Position numbers and translations under genes: made by a program. Shown here piece after piece: positions 1 to 6,497 of a DNA stretch of 11,203 bases (positions are counted from its first letter, which is position 1; each line of letters begins with the position of its first letter). A model generated the notes under the pieces. That model was not told where the DNA came from. It saw nothing but the letters and a program-made list of their open reading frames with translations, and ran no database searches. This stretch comes from Lentisphaerota bacterium (GTDB lineage Bacteria; Verrucomicrobiota; Lentisphaeria; Oligosphaerales; Oligosphaeraceae). The DNA lies in the NCBI GenBank assembly GCA_012800565.1, contig JAAZIZ010000383.1, forward strand, positions 1-11,203, read 5' to 3'.

Positions 1-1089
1 CCCGATGTCAGCGATGCACAATGGAACGACTGGCATTGGCAGATCAAGAATCGCATTCAAAGCGCTGCGCAATTCCAGCAGCACTGCCGGATCAGCGCCG
101 ATGAAGCGCAGGCCATGCAATTAGGGCGGAACGGCTTCCCGTTTGCCATCACACCATATTATTTAAGTCTGCTCTCTCCTGATGATCCGCTGGACCCGCT
201 GCGTCTGGCTGTAGTCCCCTCCACTCTTGAATATAATATCGCTGAGGATGAGAAACTCGATCCTCTGAATGAGGAGGGCTGCAGTCCGGTTCCGGGCTTG
301 GTCCATCGCTATCCCAACCGGGTATTGTTTCTGGCCACCGATTTCTGTTCGGTCTGCTGCCGTTACTGCACCCGTTCGCGCCTGATTGGCCGGGTGCACC
401 GGGAGAACTGCCGTCACAACTGGCCGGCCGCCATTGAGTATATTGAGCAGCATCCGGAGGTTGAAGATGTGCTGATTTCCGGTGGCGATCCTCTGACTCT
501 GCCGCTTGCGCCGCTGGAGAATCTGCTCGCCCGCCTGCGCCAGATTAAGCACCTGAAAATCCTCCGTATTGGCAGCAAGGTACCGGCAGTTCTGCCTCAG
601 CGCATCACTCCCACTCTGGTGAATATGCTGCGGAAATATCATCCGTTGTATATCAGCCTGCATTTCACCCATCCCCGTGAGCTCACGCCGGAGACCGGTG
701 AGGCCTGCCGGCTGCTGGCCAATGCCGGCATACCCCTGGGCAGTCAGACGGTGCTGCTGAAAGGCATCAACGACAATGTGGAGACGATGCGGGAGCTGAT
801 GATGGGCCTGCTGGCATTCCGGGTCCGCCCCTACTACCTCTATCAATGTGACCCGATCCGCGGCTCGAAGCAATTCCGCACCCCGGTGCAGACCGGCTTG
901 GATATCATTCGTGGACTGCGGGGATTCATCACCGGATACGCCATTCCGCACTATATCATTGATGCTCCTGGGGGAGGCGGCAAAATCCCCCTGATACCCG
1001 ATTACACGCGCGGCTATGAGGGGCAGGACCTGCTGCTGGAAAATTACGCCGGCAAGACTTATCGGTATCCGGACTGCGGGAGGGCGTAA
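1..1089 (+). CDS. KamA-family radical SAM aminomutase, 5' end cut by window edge
   Basis: This is a radical SAM, PLP-dependent aminomutase of the lysine 2,3-aminomutase family, which moves the alpha-amino group of lysine to the beta carbon. The frame is open from base 1, and the codons before the first ATG (115) already match the family N-terminus (WNDWHWQ), so the true start lies upstream. In visible numbering (codon 1 at base 1), the [4Fe-4S] cysteines are C116, C120 and C123, R125 follows, D284 and D321 are the lysine-contact aspartates, and K328 in PGGGGK is the PLP lysine. Compared with my recollection of the Clostridium subterminale enzyme, all are offset by nine, which suggests about nine missing residues. 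The protein ends after YRYPDCGRA and lacks the roughly 45-residue C-terminal extension. It overlaps the next gene by one base. Lysine as substrate is inferred; an EpmB-like or other beta-amino acid role is possible. Confidence 0.93.
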   Translation, partial: PDVSDAQWNDWHWQIKNRIQSAAQFQQHCRISADEAQAMQLGRNGFPFAITPYYLSLLSPDDPLDPLRLAVVPSTLEYNIAEDEKLDPLNEEGCSPVPGLVHRYPNRVLFLATDFCSVCCRYCTRSRLIGRVHRENCRHNWPAAIEYIEQHPEVEDVLISGGDPLTLPLAPLENLLARLRQIKHLKILRIGSKVPAVLPQRITPTLVNMLRKYHPLYISLHFTHPRELTPETGEACRLLANAGIPLGSQTVLLKGINDNVETMRELMMGLLAFRVRPYYLYQCDPIRGSKQFRTPVQTGLDIIRGLRGFITGYAIPHYIIDAPGGGGKIPLIPDYTRGYEGQDLLLENYAGKTYRYPDCGRA

Positions 1090-1091
1090 TG
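1076..1091 (+). promoter_or_regulatory. Overlapping stop/start TAATG with Shine-Dalgarno sequence
   Basis: The TAA stop of the aminomutase (1087-1089) shares its last A with the ATG (1089-1091) of the ligase. A purine-rich GGGAGGG run sits just upstream within the end of the aminomutase gene. This layout usually gives translational coupling, so the two proteins are probably made together. Confidence 0.75.
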
Positions 1092-2108
1092 CTGATCGGA
1101 ATAACTTATGATTTGCGCAGCGAATATCTGGCCCGGGGCTATACCCTGGAGCAGGTCGTGGAATTCGACTGCGAAGAGACTATTGATGCCATTGCCAGCG
1201 CCCTGGTTGCCAACGGCCATACTGTGGTACGCATCGGCAGTCTGCCGGCATTGATGCAGCGACTGCTCAATCAGGAACGCTGGGACCTGGTCTTCAACAT
1301 CGCCGAGGGTATCGGCGGCGGCGCCAGAGAAGCACAGATTCCTGCCTTGCTGGATGCTTATGCGATACCGTATACTTTCTCGCCGGCGGAAATCCTGGCT
1401 CTGGCCCTCGACAAGGCGCTGACCAAGAGCGTCATGCGGGCCCACGCAGTGCCAACTGCTGATTTTGCCCTGATCCGGCGCCTGGCGGATTGCGCGGCTG
1501 TCAAGCTGGCTTTCCCGCTTTTTGCCAAGCCGGTCGCCGAGGGCACCAGCCGCGGCGTCACCAGTAAATCACTGCTGCATGACCAGCAGGAGCTGGAGGC
1601 CTACTGTGCCGAATATCTGTCCCGGATGCAGCAACCGGTACTGGTGGAAACATACCTCAGCGGACGGGAATTCACGGTCGGGATGCTGGGCAATGGTCCG
1701 CAAGCGGAAGTGCTGGGCGTACTGGAGGTCTGCTTCACGGAGCAGGCAGAGCAGCAGGGTTATACATACGACAACAAGCAACTCTATGAAGGCCGCGTCG
1801 AGTACCGGGTAGTGGATGAGCCCGAGGTAGCCGCAGTGGCGCGGCAGGCCTGGTCAGCCTTGCATTGCTGCGATGCCGGCCGGGTTGATATCAGGATGGA
1901 TGCGCAGGGGCGCCCGTTTTTTCTGGAAGTCAACCCGTTGGCTGGCCTGAATCCCCGTTATTCCGATTTGTGCATCCTCTGCAGCCTGCTGCATCTGCCT
2001 TACAACTGGCTGATCGGCAAGATCGTTAATTCCGCCTGGCAGCGATACCAGGAGCGCGGACCGGCTTCGACTCTGCGGCAGGTGGCAGCCCAGGTCGCAT
2101 CGGCGTAG
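1089..2108 (+). CDS. ATP-grasp ligase, D-Ala-D-Ala ligase-like
   Basis: This 339-residue ATP-grasp enzyme should activate a carboxylate as an acyl phosphate and join it to an amine. Visible landmarks are NIAEG (70-74), GIPYTF-like AIPYTF (92-97), DKALTK (108-113), the ATP lysine in FAKP (146-149), EGTSRG (151-156), VETYLSGREFTV (186-197), GRVDIRMD (264-271) and the metal-binding FLEVNP (278-283). The C-terminal two thirds match D-alanine ligases, but the N-terminus begins ITYDLRSEYLARGYTLEQ and lacks the GG-S-E-EVS motif that carries a D-Ala-contact glutamate in true Ddl enzymes. I therefore doubt a role in peptidoglycan. Its one-base overlap with the aminomutase suggests it uses a beta-amino acid product, but the substrate is unknown. 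Automated pipelines would probably name it D-alanine-D-alanine ligase. Confidence 0.88.
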   Translation: MLIGITYDLRSEYLARGYTLEQVVEFDCEETIDAIASALVANGHTVVRIGSLPALMQRLLNQERWDLVFNIAEGIGGGAREAQIPALLDAYAIPYTFSPAEILALALDKALTKSVMRAHAVPTADFALIRRLADCAAVKLAFPLFAKPVAEGTSRGVTSKSLLHDQQELEAYCAEYLSRMQQPVLVETYLSGREFTVGMLGNGPQAEVLGVLEVCFTEQAEQQGYTYDNKQLYEGRVEYRVVDEPEVAAVARQAWSALHCCDAGRVDIRMDAQGRPFFLEVNPLAGLNPRYSDLCILCSLLHLPYNWLIGKIVNSAWQRYQERGPASTLRQVAAQVASA

Positions 2109-2146
2109 CCGGAAGGCGACATATTGCGGGCATATTCTGCAGCCGG

Positions 2147-2174
2147 TTGCAAATCAGGCCGGCGGCAGTATTTT
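2147..2174 (+). promoter_or_regulatory. Candidate sigma-70 promoter for the DUF4838 gene
   Basis: TTGCAA at 2147-2152 and TATTTT at 2169-2174 are separated by 16 bases, placing transcription start about 65 bases before the chosen ATG at 2246. The TTG that opens the longest reading frame (2147) is the first triplet of this -35 box, which argues against its use as a start codon. The -10 box is only four of six matches. Confidence 0.4.
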
Positions 2175-2245
2175 ATCGGAGGACGCAGACCGCGCTGCGG
2201 TGCTTCGTTCTAATCAAAGCAATATTTATTCTCCAAGAGTCCCTG

Positions 2246-5182
2246 ATGCTGAAATCTACTCGAATTGCGTTGTTTGTGCTGTTGCTGGCCAGTGTTTTTG
2301 CCAGCGCCCAGCGTTTTTCCCCCAATGCGGTCAGCCCCCGGCGGCGGGTGATACAGAAACAGGACTATCGTACTGCGGATTTCGCGGTGGTTCTGCCGGC
2401 CAACGCTGCTCCTGCCACCAAGCTGGCGGCGACAGAACTTTCCCAGCACTTGGGAAGAGCCCTGGGCAAGGATATCCCGGTGGGGCAGAAAGCGCCGGAA
2501 CAAGCCACGGCCCTGATTCTGGGCGATTATGCTTTAGCGGAAAAGCACGGCCTGCAGGTGAGCTCTTTGGACCGGGATGGCTACTTCATCAAGACCATCC
2601 CCGAAGGGGTCCTGCTGCTCGGACAGGACGAGCCGGGAATCAATCCGCTGAAAAATACCGGCGAATGCGCCACGCTGTTTGCAGTTTATGATTTTCTTGA
2701 GACGGTAATCGGCGCACGCTTCTATTTTCCCGGTGAGATGGGTGTGATCATTCCTCGGCATGAGAGCATCGACTTGCCGCTGCTGGATATCTGTGAGCGC
2801 CCCGACTCTCAGTATCGCCGCATGTACGTGGTGAACTGGGGCGGGCCCTCAGGGCCGGCCCGCTGGTTTGATGATGGCGACCAGCGTGTTGGACAGAAAA
2901 TGGCGAATTTATACTACCGCCTGCAGACACGCGACATCCCGAACTGCCATGGCCTGGCCTATCTGGGCCTGAAGAACCGCTTTGCCAAGACCAACCCGGA
3001 ATACTTCGCCATGCGCCAGAATGGCACGCGTCAGGATGGCACCAATATCACCCATCCCAATGACCGGAATGGACATATCTGCTTCAGCAGCGAAGGTTTG
3101 AAAAATGAGCTTTATCTTGATGCCGAGGCTTTCCTGACCGGTAAGAGCGCCGAGAGCCGCGGCATCATTATGGATAACGGCAAGTCTTACTGGAACGCCA
3201 GCCGTTTCCAGCGGCCGTTTTTCAACCTCATGCCGGCGGACAGCTGCTTCCCCTGCCAGTGCCCGGACTGCAAGCCGCATTTTCAGAATGACAATCCGCA
3301 AGAAAAGAGCAACTACATCTGGAAGTTCAAGACTGATATCGCACGGCGGCTGCAGGAGAACAATATCCCCGGTTACCTGACCATGATGGCCTACAGCATG
3401 TACCGGCCGATTCCCGATGTTGACATTCCCTCCAATGTGCTGGTCATGCTGGCCACTCCCGGCCCCTGGGCTGAGCGCCTGCCCCAGCAGAAGCAATACG
3501 ATCAGCTGCTGCAAGACTGGAACCGCAAGCTTGACGCCAAAACCTACCTTTGGACCTACATCACCAAGGCCTCGGGCAAAATTCCCCACATTCCCAACTT
3601 CACGCCCAAAGTGGTGGGGCAGTATTTTTCCCGTCAGAGTCCGTATATTTTCGGGGCTTTCATTGAGGCGGAGACCGACTATTGGCTGTTCGGGTACTTG
3701 AATTACTACGTCTTCAGCAAAGTGATGTGGGATGCAAAAACCGATTACCTGGCTTTGCTGGAAGAGCACAACCAGCTGATGTTCGGACCGGGTGCCGAGG
3801 AAATGGCCGCTTTCCAGGATGCGCTGGAAAAACACTGGTTCGAGGATATTATGAGTAATATCGTGGATACGGATGCCGGGCCGGTCGCAGTCACGCCTTC
3901 AAGCTATGACTTATGGAACAAAATCTATTCCCCGGAGGAAGTCGAGCGGATCAACGGGCTGTTCGAACGCGCCGAGCAGAAAACCGCCGCCGTGCCTGAA
4001 GCCTTGGCCAGAGTGCGCTTCTACCGCGAGCAGCTCTGGCAGCCGGTGCTGACCGGATGGGACCTCTACCGGAAACAACTCGGCGACCGGGACAGCTGGC
4101 TGGGATACATGCCGCCCCTGGCAGCAGAAGATAAGATCGTCATCGACGGTATGCTCTCCGAAGCCGCCTGGAAACAATTCCCGCCGCTGGTACTGCTGCC
4201 TTTCAAAGCCGAAACCTTGATTGACCAGACCCGCTTCTACTGCCGCCAGGACGCGGAGAATTTCTATTTCGCGGTGGAATGCGAGGAGCCAAACACTGAC
4301 CGGATGCTGGCCAGCGAACGCAAATTTGACGATCCGAAGCTCTGGCAGGACAACTCGATCGAGATTTTCCTCAATCCCGATGGCAGCAGGAAAAAGCATT
4401 ACCAAATCATCATCAATAATTTCGGCAATGTCACCGATGGCGCACACCAGCCTGGCAGCGCCGACTGGTCCTGGAATGCCGGGGCAGAGTGCAAGACTGC
4501 GGTGGTACCGGGCAAGATGTGGACCTTGGAAGTGCGTATTCCCAGGAGCAGCATGGAGGCGGCCCAGGATAAGCTGGTCGCCAATTTCAGCCGCAATCAA
4601 TCCATCCGGGACGAAACCGCCACCATCCGCTCTTGCTGGAGCCCGTATGCCAAGGGTTTCCACAATGTCGAGAATTACGGCTCTCTGCTGTTCACCGCCC
4701 CACCTGCGACCTCCCTGCTGAAAGACAGCGATTTCTCTGCGCCGCTGCGCAACAAGCGTTTTGTGGGCGCCTGGCATTCGCATCCTGTGATCAACCAGGA
4801 TAGACAGTGTTTCCGCACTGCGGGGGTGTCTATCCGGCTGGATGAATCCTCTCAGAGCATAGGTCAATATCTGACAGATTTGCAGCCGGGTGCCCGCTAC
4901 CGCCTCTCGTTCTATATCAAGACGCAGGACTTAAAAGCCGCTGGCCGAGGCGGATACTATGTCAAGATAGACTGGGGCAACGGCATTCCCAACACTTTCC
5001 CGCGCAATGCTTACAACAGCGATATGCCGTGGACCAGACAGGAGTTCGAATTCACCGCCCCGGCGGAGATCGGCACCCGCAGCAAGCCCTACTTGCGTTT
5101 TCAGCGCCATAACATCACCGGCACCGCCTGGATTGACCAGGCGGAACTGCACGAGATTACTGCCACCCAAAGCGGCGATTGA
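2246..5182 (+). CDS. Secreted DUF4838 protein with C-terminal carbohydrate-binding domains
   Basis: With the ATG at 2246 the product is 978 residues and starts with a clean signal peptide: basic MLKSTR, a hydrophobic core, and a probable cut after ASA (about residue 21). The longer frame from TTG 2147 would bury this signal. Residues 40-180 resemble the N-terminal domain shared by alpha-glucuronidases and hexosaminidases (LPANAAPATKLAATELSQHL). About 190-560 is the DUF4838 region, with four close cysteines at 334, 337, 339 and 342 and acidic, aromatic-rich GAFIEAETDYW (470-480). About 630-815 is a family-9-like carbohydrate-binding domain (IDGMLSEAAW; QDNSIEIFLNPDG). About 820-972 looks like a jelly-roll CBM4/9-type domain ending AWIDQAELHEI. 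It probably binds or cleaves polysaccharide outside the cytoplasm; the catalytic residues and substrate cannot be assigned. The repeat array follows directly. Confidence 0.88.
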   Translation: MLKSTRIALFVLLLASVFASAQRFSPNAVSPRRRVIQKQDYRTADFAVVLPANAAPATKLAATELSQHLGRALGKDIPVGQKAPEQATALILGDYALAEKHGLQVSSLDRDGYFIKTIPEGVLLLGQDEPGINPLKNTGECATLFAVYDFLETVIGARFYFPGEMGVIIPRHESIDLPLLDICERPDSQYRRMYVVNWGGPSGPARWFDDGDQRVGQKMANLYYRLQTRDIPNCHGLAYLGLKNRFAKTNPEYFAMRQNGTRQDGTNITHPNDRNGHICFSSEGLKNELYLDAEAFLTGKSAESRGIIMDNGKSYWNASRFQRPFFNLMPADSCFPCQCPDCKPHFQNDNPQEKSNYIWKFKTDIARRLQENNIPGYLTMMAYSMYRPIPDVDIPSNVLVMLATPGPWAERLPQQKQYDQLLQDWNRKLDAKTYLWTYITKASGKIPHIPNFTPKVVGQYFSRQSPYIFGAFIEAETDYWLFGYLNYYVFSKVMWDAKTDYLALLEEHNQLMFGPGAEEMAAFQDALEKHWFEDIMSNIVDTDAGPVAVTPSSYDLWNKIYSPEEVERINGLFERAEQKTAAVPEALARVRFYREQLWQPVLTGWDLYRKQLGDRDSWLGYMPPLAAEDKIVIDGMLSEAAWKQFPPLVLLPFKAETLIDQTRFYCRQDAENFYFAVECEEPNTDRMLASERKFDDPKLWQDNSIEIFLNPDGSRKKHYQIIINNFGNVTDGAHQPGSADWSWNAGAECKTAVVPGKMWTLEVRIPRSSMEAAQDKLVANFSRNQSIRDETATIRSCWSPYAKGFHNVENYGSLLFTAPPATSLLKDSDFSAPLRNKRFVGAWHSHPVINQDRQCFRTAGVSIRLDESSQSIGQYLTDLQPGARYRLSFYIKTQDLKAAGRGGYYVKIDWGNGIPNTFPRNAYNSDMPWTRQEFEFTAPAEIGTRSKPYLRFQRHNITGTAWIDQAELHEITATQSGD

Positions 5183-5191
5183 CAGCATTGC

Positions 5192-5216
5192 TCCGACAAT
5201 CAGTCGGACTGTCGGA
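5192..5216. repeat. Inverted repeat at the left edge of the tandem array
   Basis: TCCGAC (5192-5197) can pair with GTCGGA (5203-5208) over a 5-base loop. TCCGACA (5192-5198) can instead pair with TGTCGGA (5210-5216) over 11 bases. It lies 10 bases after the DUF4838 stop. There is no T-run, so it is not a convincing intrinsic terminator. It uses the array's CGGAC core in both orientations. Confidence 0.5.
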
Positions 5217-5473
5217 CGGGGCGGACGGGGCGGACAGGGCGGACGGGTCGGACAGGGCGGACAAGTCGGACGGGTCGGACAGGGCGGACAGGGCGGACAG
5301 GGCGGACAAGTCGGACAAGTCGGACAGGGCGGACAAGTCGGACAAGTCGGACAGGGCGGACAAGTCGGACAGGGCGGACAGGGCGGACAGGGCGGACAGG
5401 GCGGACGGGGGCGGACGGGGCGGACGGGTCGGACAAGTCGGACGGGTCGGACAGGGCGGACGGGGCGGACGGG
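5204..5473. repeat. Minisatellite: 29 tandem 9-bp units plus a degenerate first copy
   Basis: From 5212 to 5473 there are 29 head-to-tail copies of a 9-bp unit, preceded by an 8-base partial copy (5204-5211). Phased on CGGAC, the unit has four forms: CGGACAGGG (12 copies), CGGACAAGT (7), CGGACGGGG (5) and CGGACGGGT (5). The only length change is one extra G at 5410. CGGAC is invariant and differences are confined to the last four bases. Because 9 is a multiple of 3, several frames stay open through the array and give low-complexity peptides (GQ, RAD/SD, RPVR repeats). I regard these as artefacts. There are no spacers, so it is not CRISPR. The array fills most of the gap between two + strand genes. 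Confidence 0.95.
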
Positions 5474-5541
5474 TGATATTGGCAGCAGGCCTTATAAAAC
5501 GGCAAAAAACAACGAAAAATTCACAGCCTTTTCCCGTGCAA

Positions 5542-5569
5542 TTGTAAAAAAACGTCCGCCATTTATATT
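5542..5569 (+). promoter_or_regulatory. Candidate promoter for the Mrp/Nbp35-type ATPase
   Basis: TTGTAA (5542-5547) and TATATT (5564-5569) are separated by 16 bases in an A/T-rich pocket immediately after the GC-rich array. Transcription would start near 5576, giving a leader of about 43 bases. An AAAGGGA Shine-Dalgarno-like stretch (5607-5613) precedes the ATG at 5619. Confidence 0.5.
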
Positions 5570-5618
5570 AAGTCTTTCTGAAATCTGAGTTTTATCACTG
5601 CCTTACAAAGGGATAATC

Positions 5619-6473
5619 ATGAGCGCCCAGTCCTCCTGTTCCAACGGTTCCTCCTGTTCCAGCTGCGAGCACCAGAAAGACTCTGCGGAATGTCAATTAA
5701 AAGCGACTTTGAGTCAAATCAAGCACAAGATAGTAGTGATGTCTGGCAAAGGGGGGGTCGGCAAGAGCACGGTTGCGGTCAATCTGGCTTTGGCTTTGGC
5801 CTTGGAAGGCAAGAGTGTCGGCTTGCTGGATGTTGACATTCACGGACCAAGCATTCCGAAGATGCTGCAGTTGGAGGGCGTAACGCTGTATACTTCGAAT
5901 GGTCAGTTGCTGCCGGCTTCTCTGGGGGCATTGAAAGTGATGTCCATCGGTTTTATGCTGCAGTCTGCGGACCATGCGGTGATCTGGCGCGGGCCGATGA
6001 AAATTGGCGTTATCAAGCAGTTTTTGACCGAGGTCTGCTGGGGTGCTTTGGACTATCTGATTATTGATTCGCCGCCCGGTACCGGCGATGAGCCCTTGTC
6101 GGTCTGTCAGCTTATTCCGGATGCCGCGGGTGCGATTATCGTGACTACTCCGCAGGCGGTTTCAGAGGCAGATGTCTCGAAGTCGGTAAATTTCTGCCAG
6201 CAATTGAATTTCAAGATATTAGGCCTGGTGGAGAATATGAGCGGCTTTATCTGCCCGAAGTGCGGCGAACTCACCGAGATATTCTCTTCGGGTGCGGGCG
6301 CTTCTCTGTCCGGGAAATACAACCTGCCGTTATTGGGAAAGATACCGATTGATCCGGTAGTCTGCCGCGGTGGTGATGATGGTGAGCCTTTCATCCACCA
6401 TTATGCCAACAGCGCCTCCGCCAAAGCTTTTGCGAGCGTAATCCAGCCGATTCTGGCTTTGGACCAGGCTTAA
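5619..6473 (+). CDS. Mrp/Nbp35/ApbC-family P-loop ATPase, Fe-S cluster carrier
   Basis: This 284-residue cytoplasmic protein belongs to the Mrp/Nbp35 group of deviant-Walker ATPases, which assemble or carry [4Fe-4S] clusters to target proteins. The P-loop GKGGVGKST is at 43-51, DVDIHGPSIPKM at 71-82, WRGPMK at 123-128, and the Walker B-like DYLIIDSPPGTGDEPL at 145-160. CPKC (212-215) is the family's conserved CxxC, thought to hold a bridging cluster between subunits. The N-terminus has four further cysteines at 7, 13, 16 and 25, reminiscent of the extra cluster of Nbp35 proteins. Leucine codons include many TTG (I count 14, against 12 CTG), whereas the aminotransferase gene downstream looks mostly CTG. 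That may reflect different expression or origin. It appears to be a single-gene unit with its own promoter. Confidence 0.94.
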   Translation: MSAQSSCSNGSSCSSCEHQKDSAECQLKATLSQIKHKIVVMSGKGGVGKSTVAVNLALALALEGKSVGLLDVDIHGPSIPKMLQLEGVTLYTSNGQLLPASLGALKVMSIGFMLQSADHAVIWRGPMKIGVIKQFLTEVCWGALDYLIIDSPPGTGDEPLSVCQLIPDAAGAIIVTTPQAVSEADVSKSVNFCQQLNFKILGLVENMSGFICPKCGELTEIFSSGAGASLSGKYNLPLLGKIPIDPVVCRGGDDGEPFIHHYANSASAKAFASVIQPILALDQA

Positions 6474-6477
6474 GCGC

Positions 6478-6497
6478 CCGGCCTGGGCGGGCCGGTT
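6478..6497. terminator. Weak hairpin between convergent genes
   Basis: CCGGCC (6478-6483) pairs with GGCCGG (6490-6495) over a 6-base loop, four bases after the ATPase stop and just before the stop of the convergent AraC gene. The T-run on the + strand is only TTT, and the - strand has none. It could act as a bidirectional terminator, but the evidence is structural only. Confidence 0.4.

Noticed and set aside
2147..2245. TTG start giving a 1011-residue DUF4838 protein
   Set aside because: The extra 33 residues would precede and mask a clear signal peptide, and the TTG lies in a good -35 box.
3911..4867. A 318-codon - strand frame inside the DUF4838 gene, with similar ones at 2909-3835, 163-951 and 8886-9614
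   Set aside because: They are antisense shadows of strongly coding GC-rich genes and show no domain motifs or start signals.
5204..5473. The tandem array as a CRISPR
   Set aside because: Units are 9 bp, contiguous, and without unique spacers; no cas gene is present.
5007..5588. Open frames of 193, 122, 101 and 68 codons across the tandem array, on both strands
   Set aside because: The 9-bp period keeps several frames open at once and yields GQ, SD/AD and RPVR repeats. None has a good start signal, and one overlaps the end of the DUF4838 gene.
5619..6473. ParA/MinD-type partition or division ATPase as an alternative for this gene
   Set aside because: The CPKC motif, HGPSIP and SPPGTGDEPL segments are specific to the Mrp/Nbp35 group, and there is no ParB or MinC/E neighbour.
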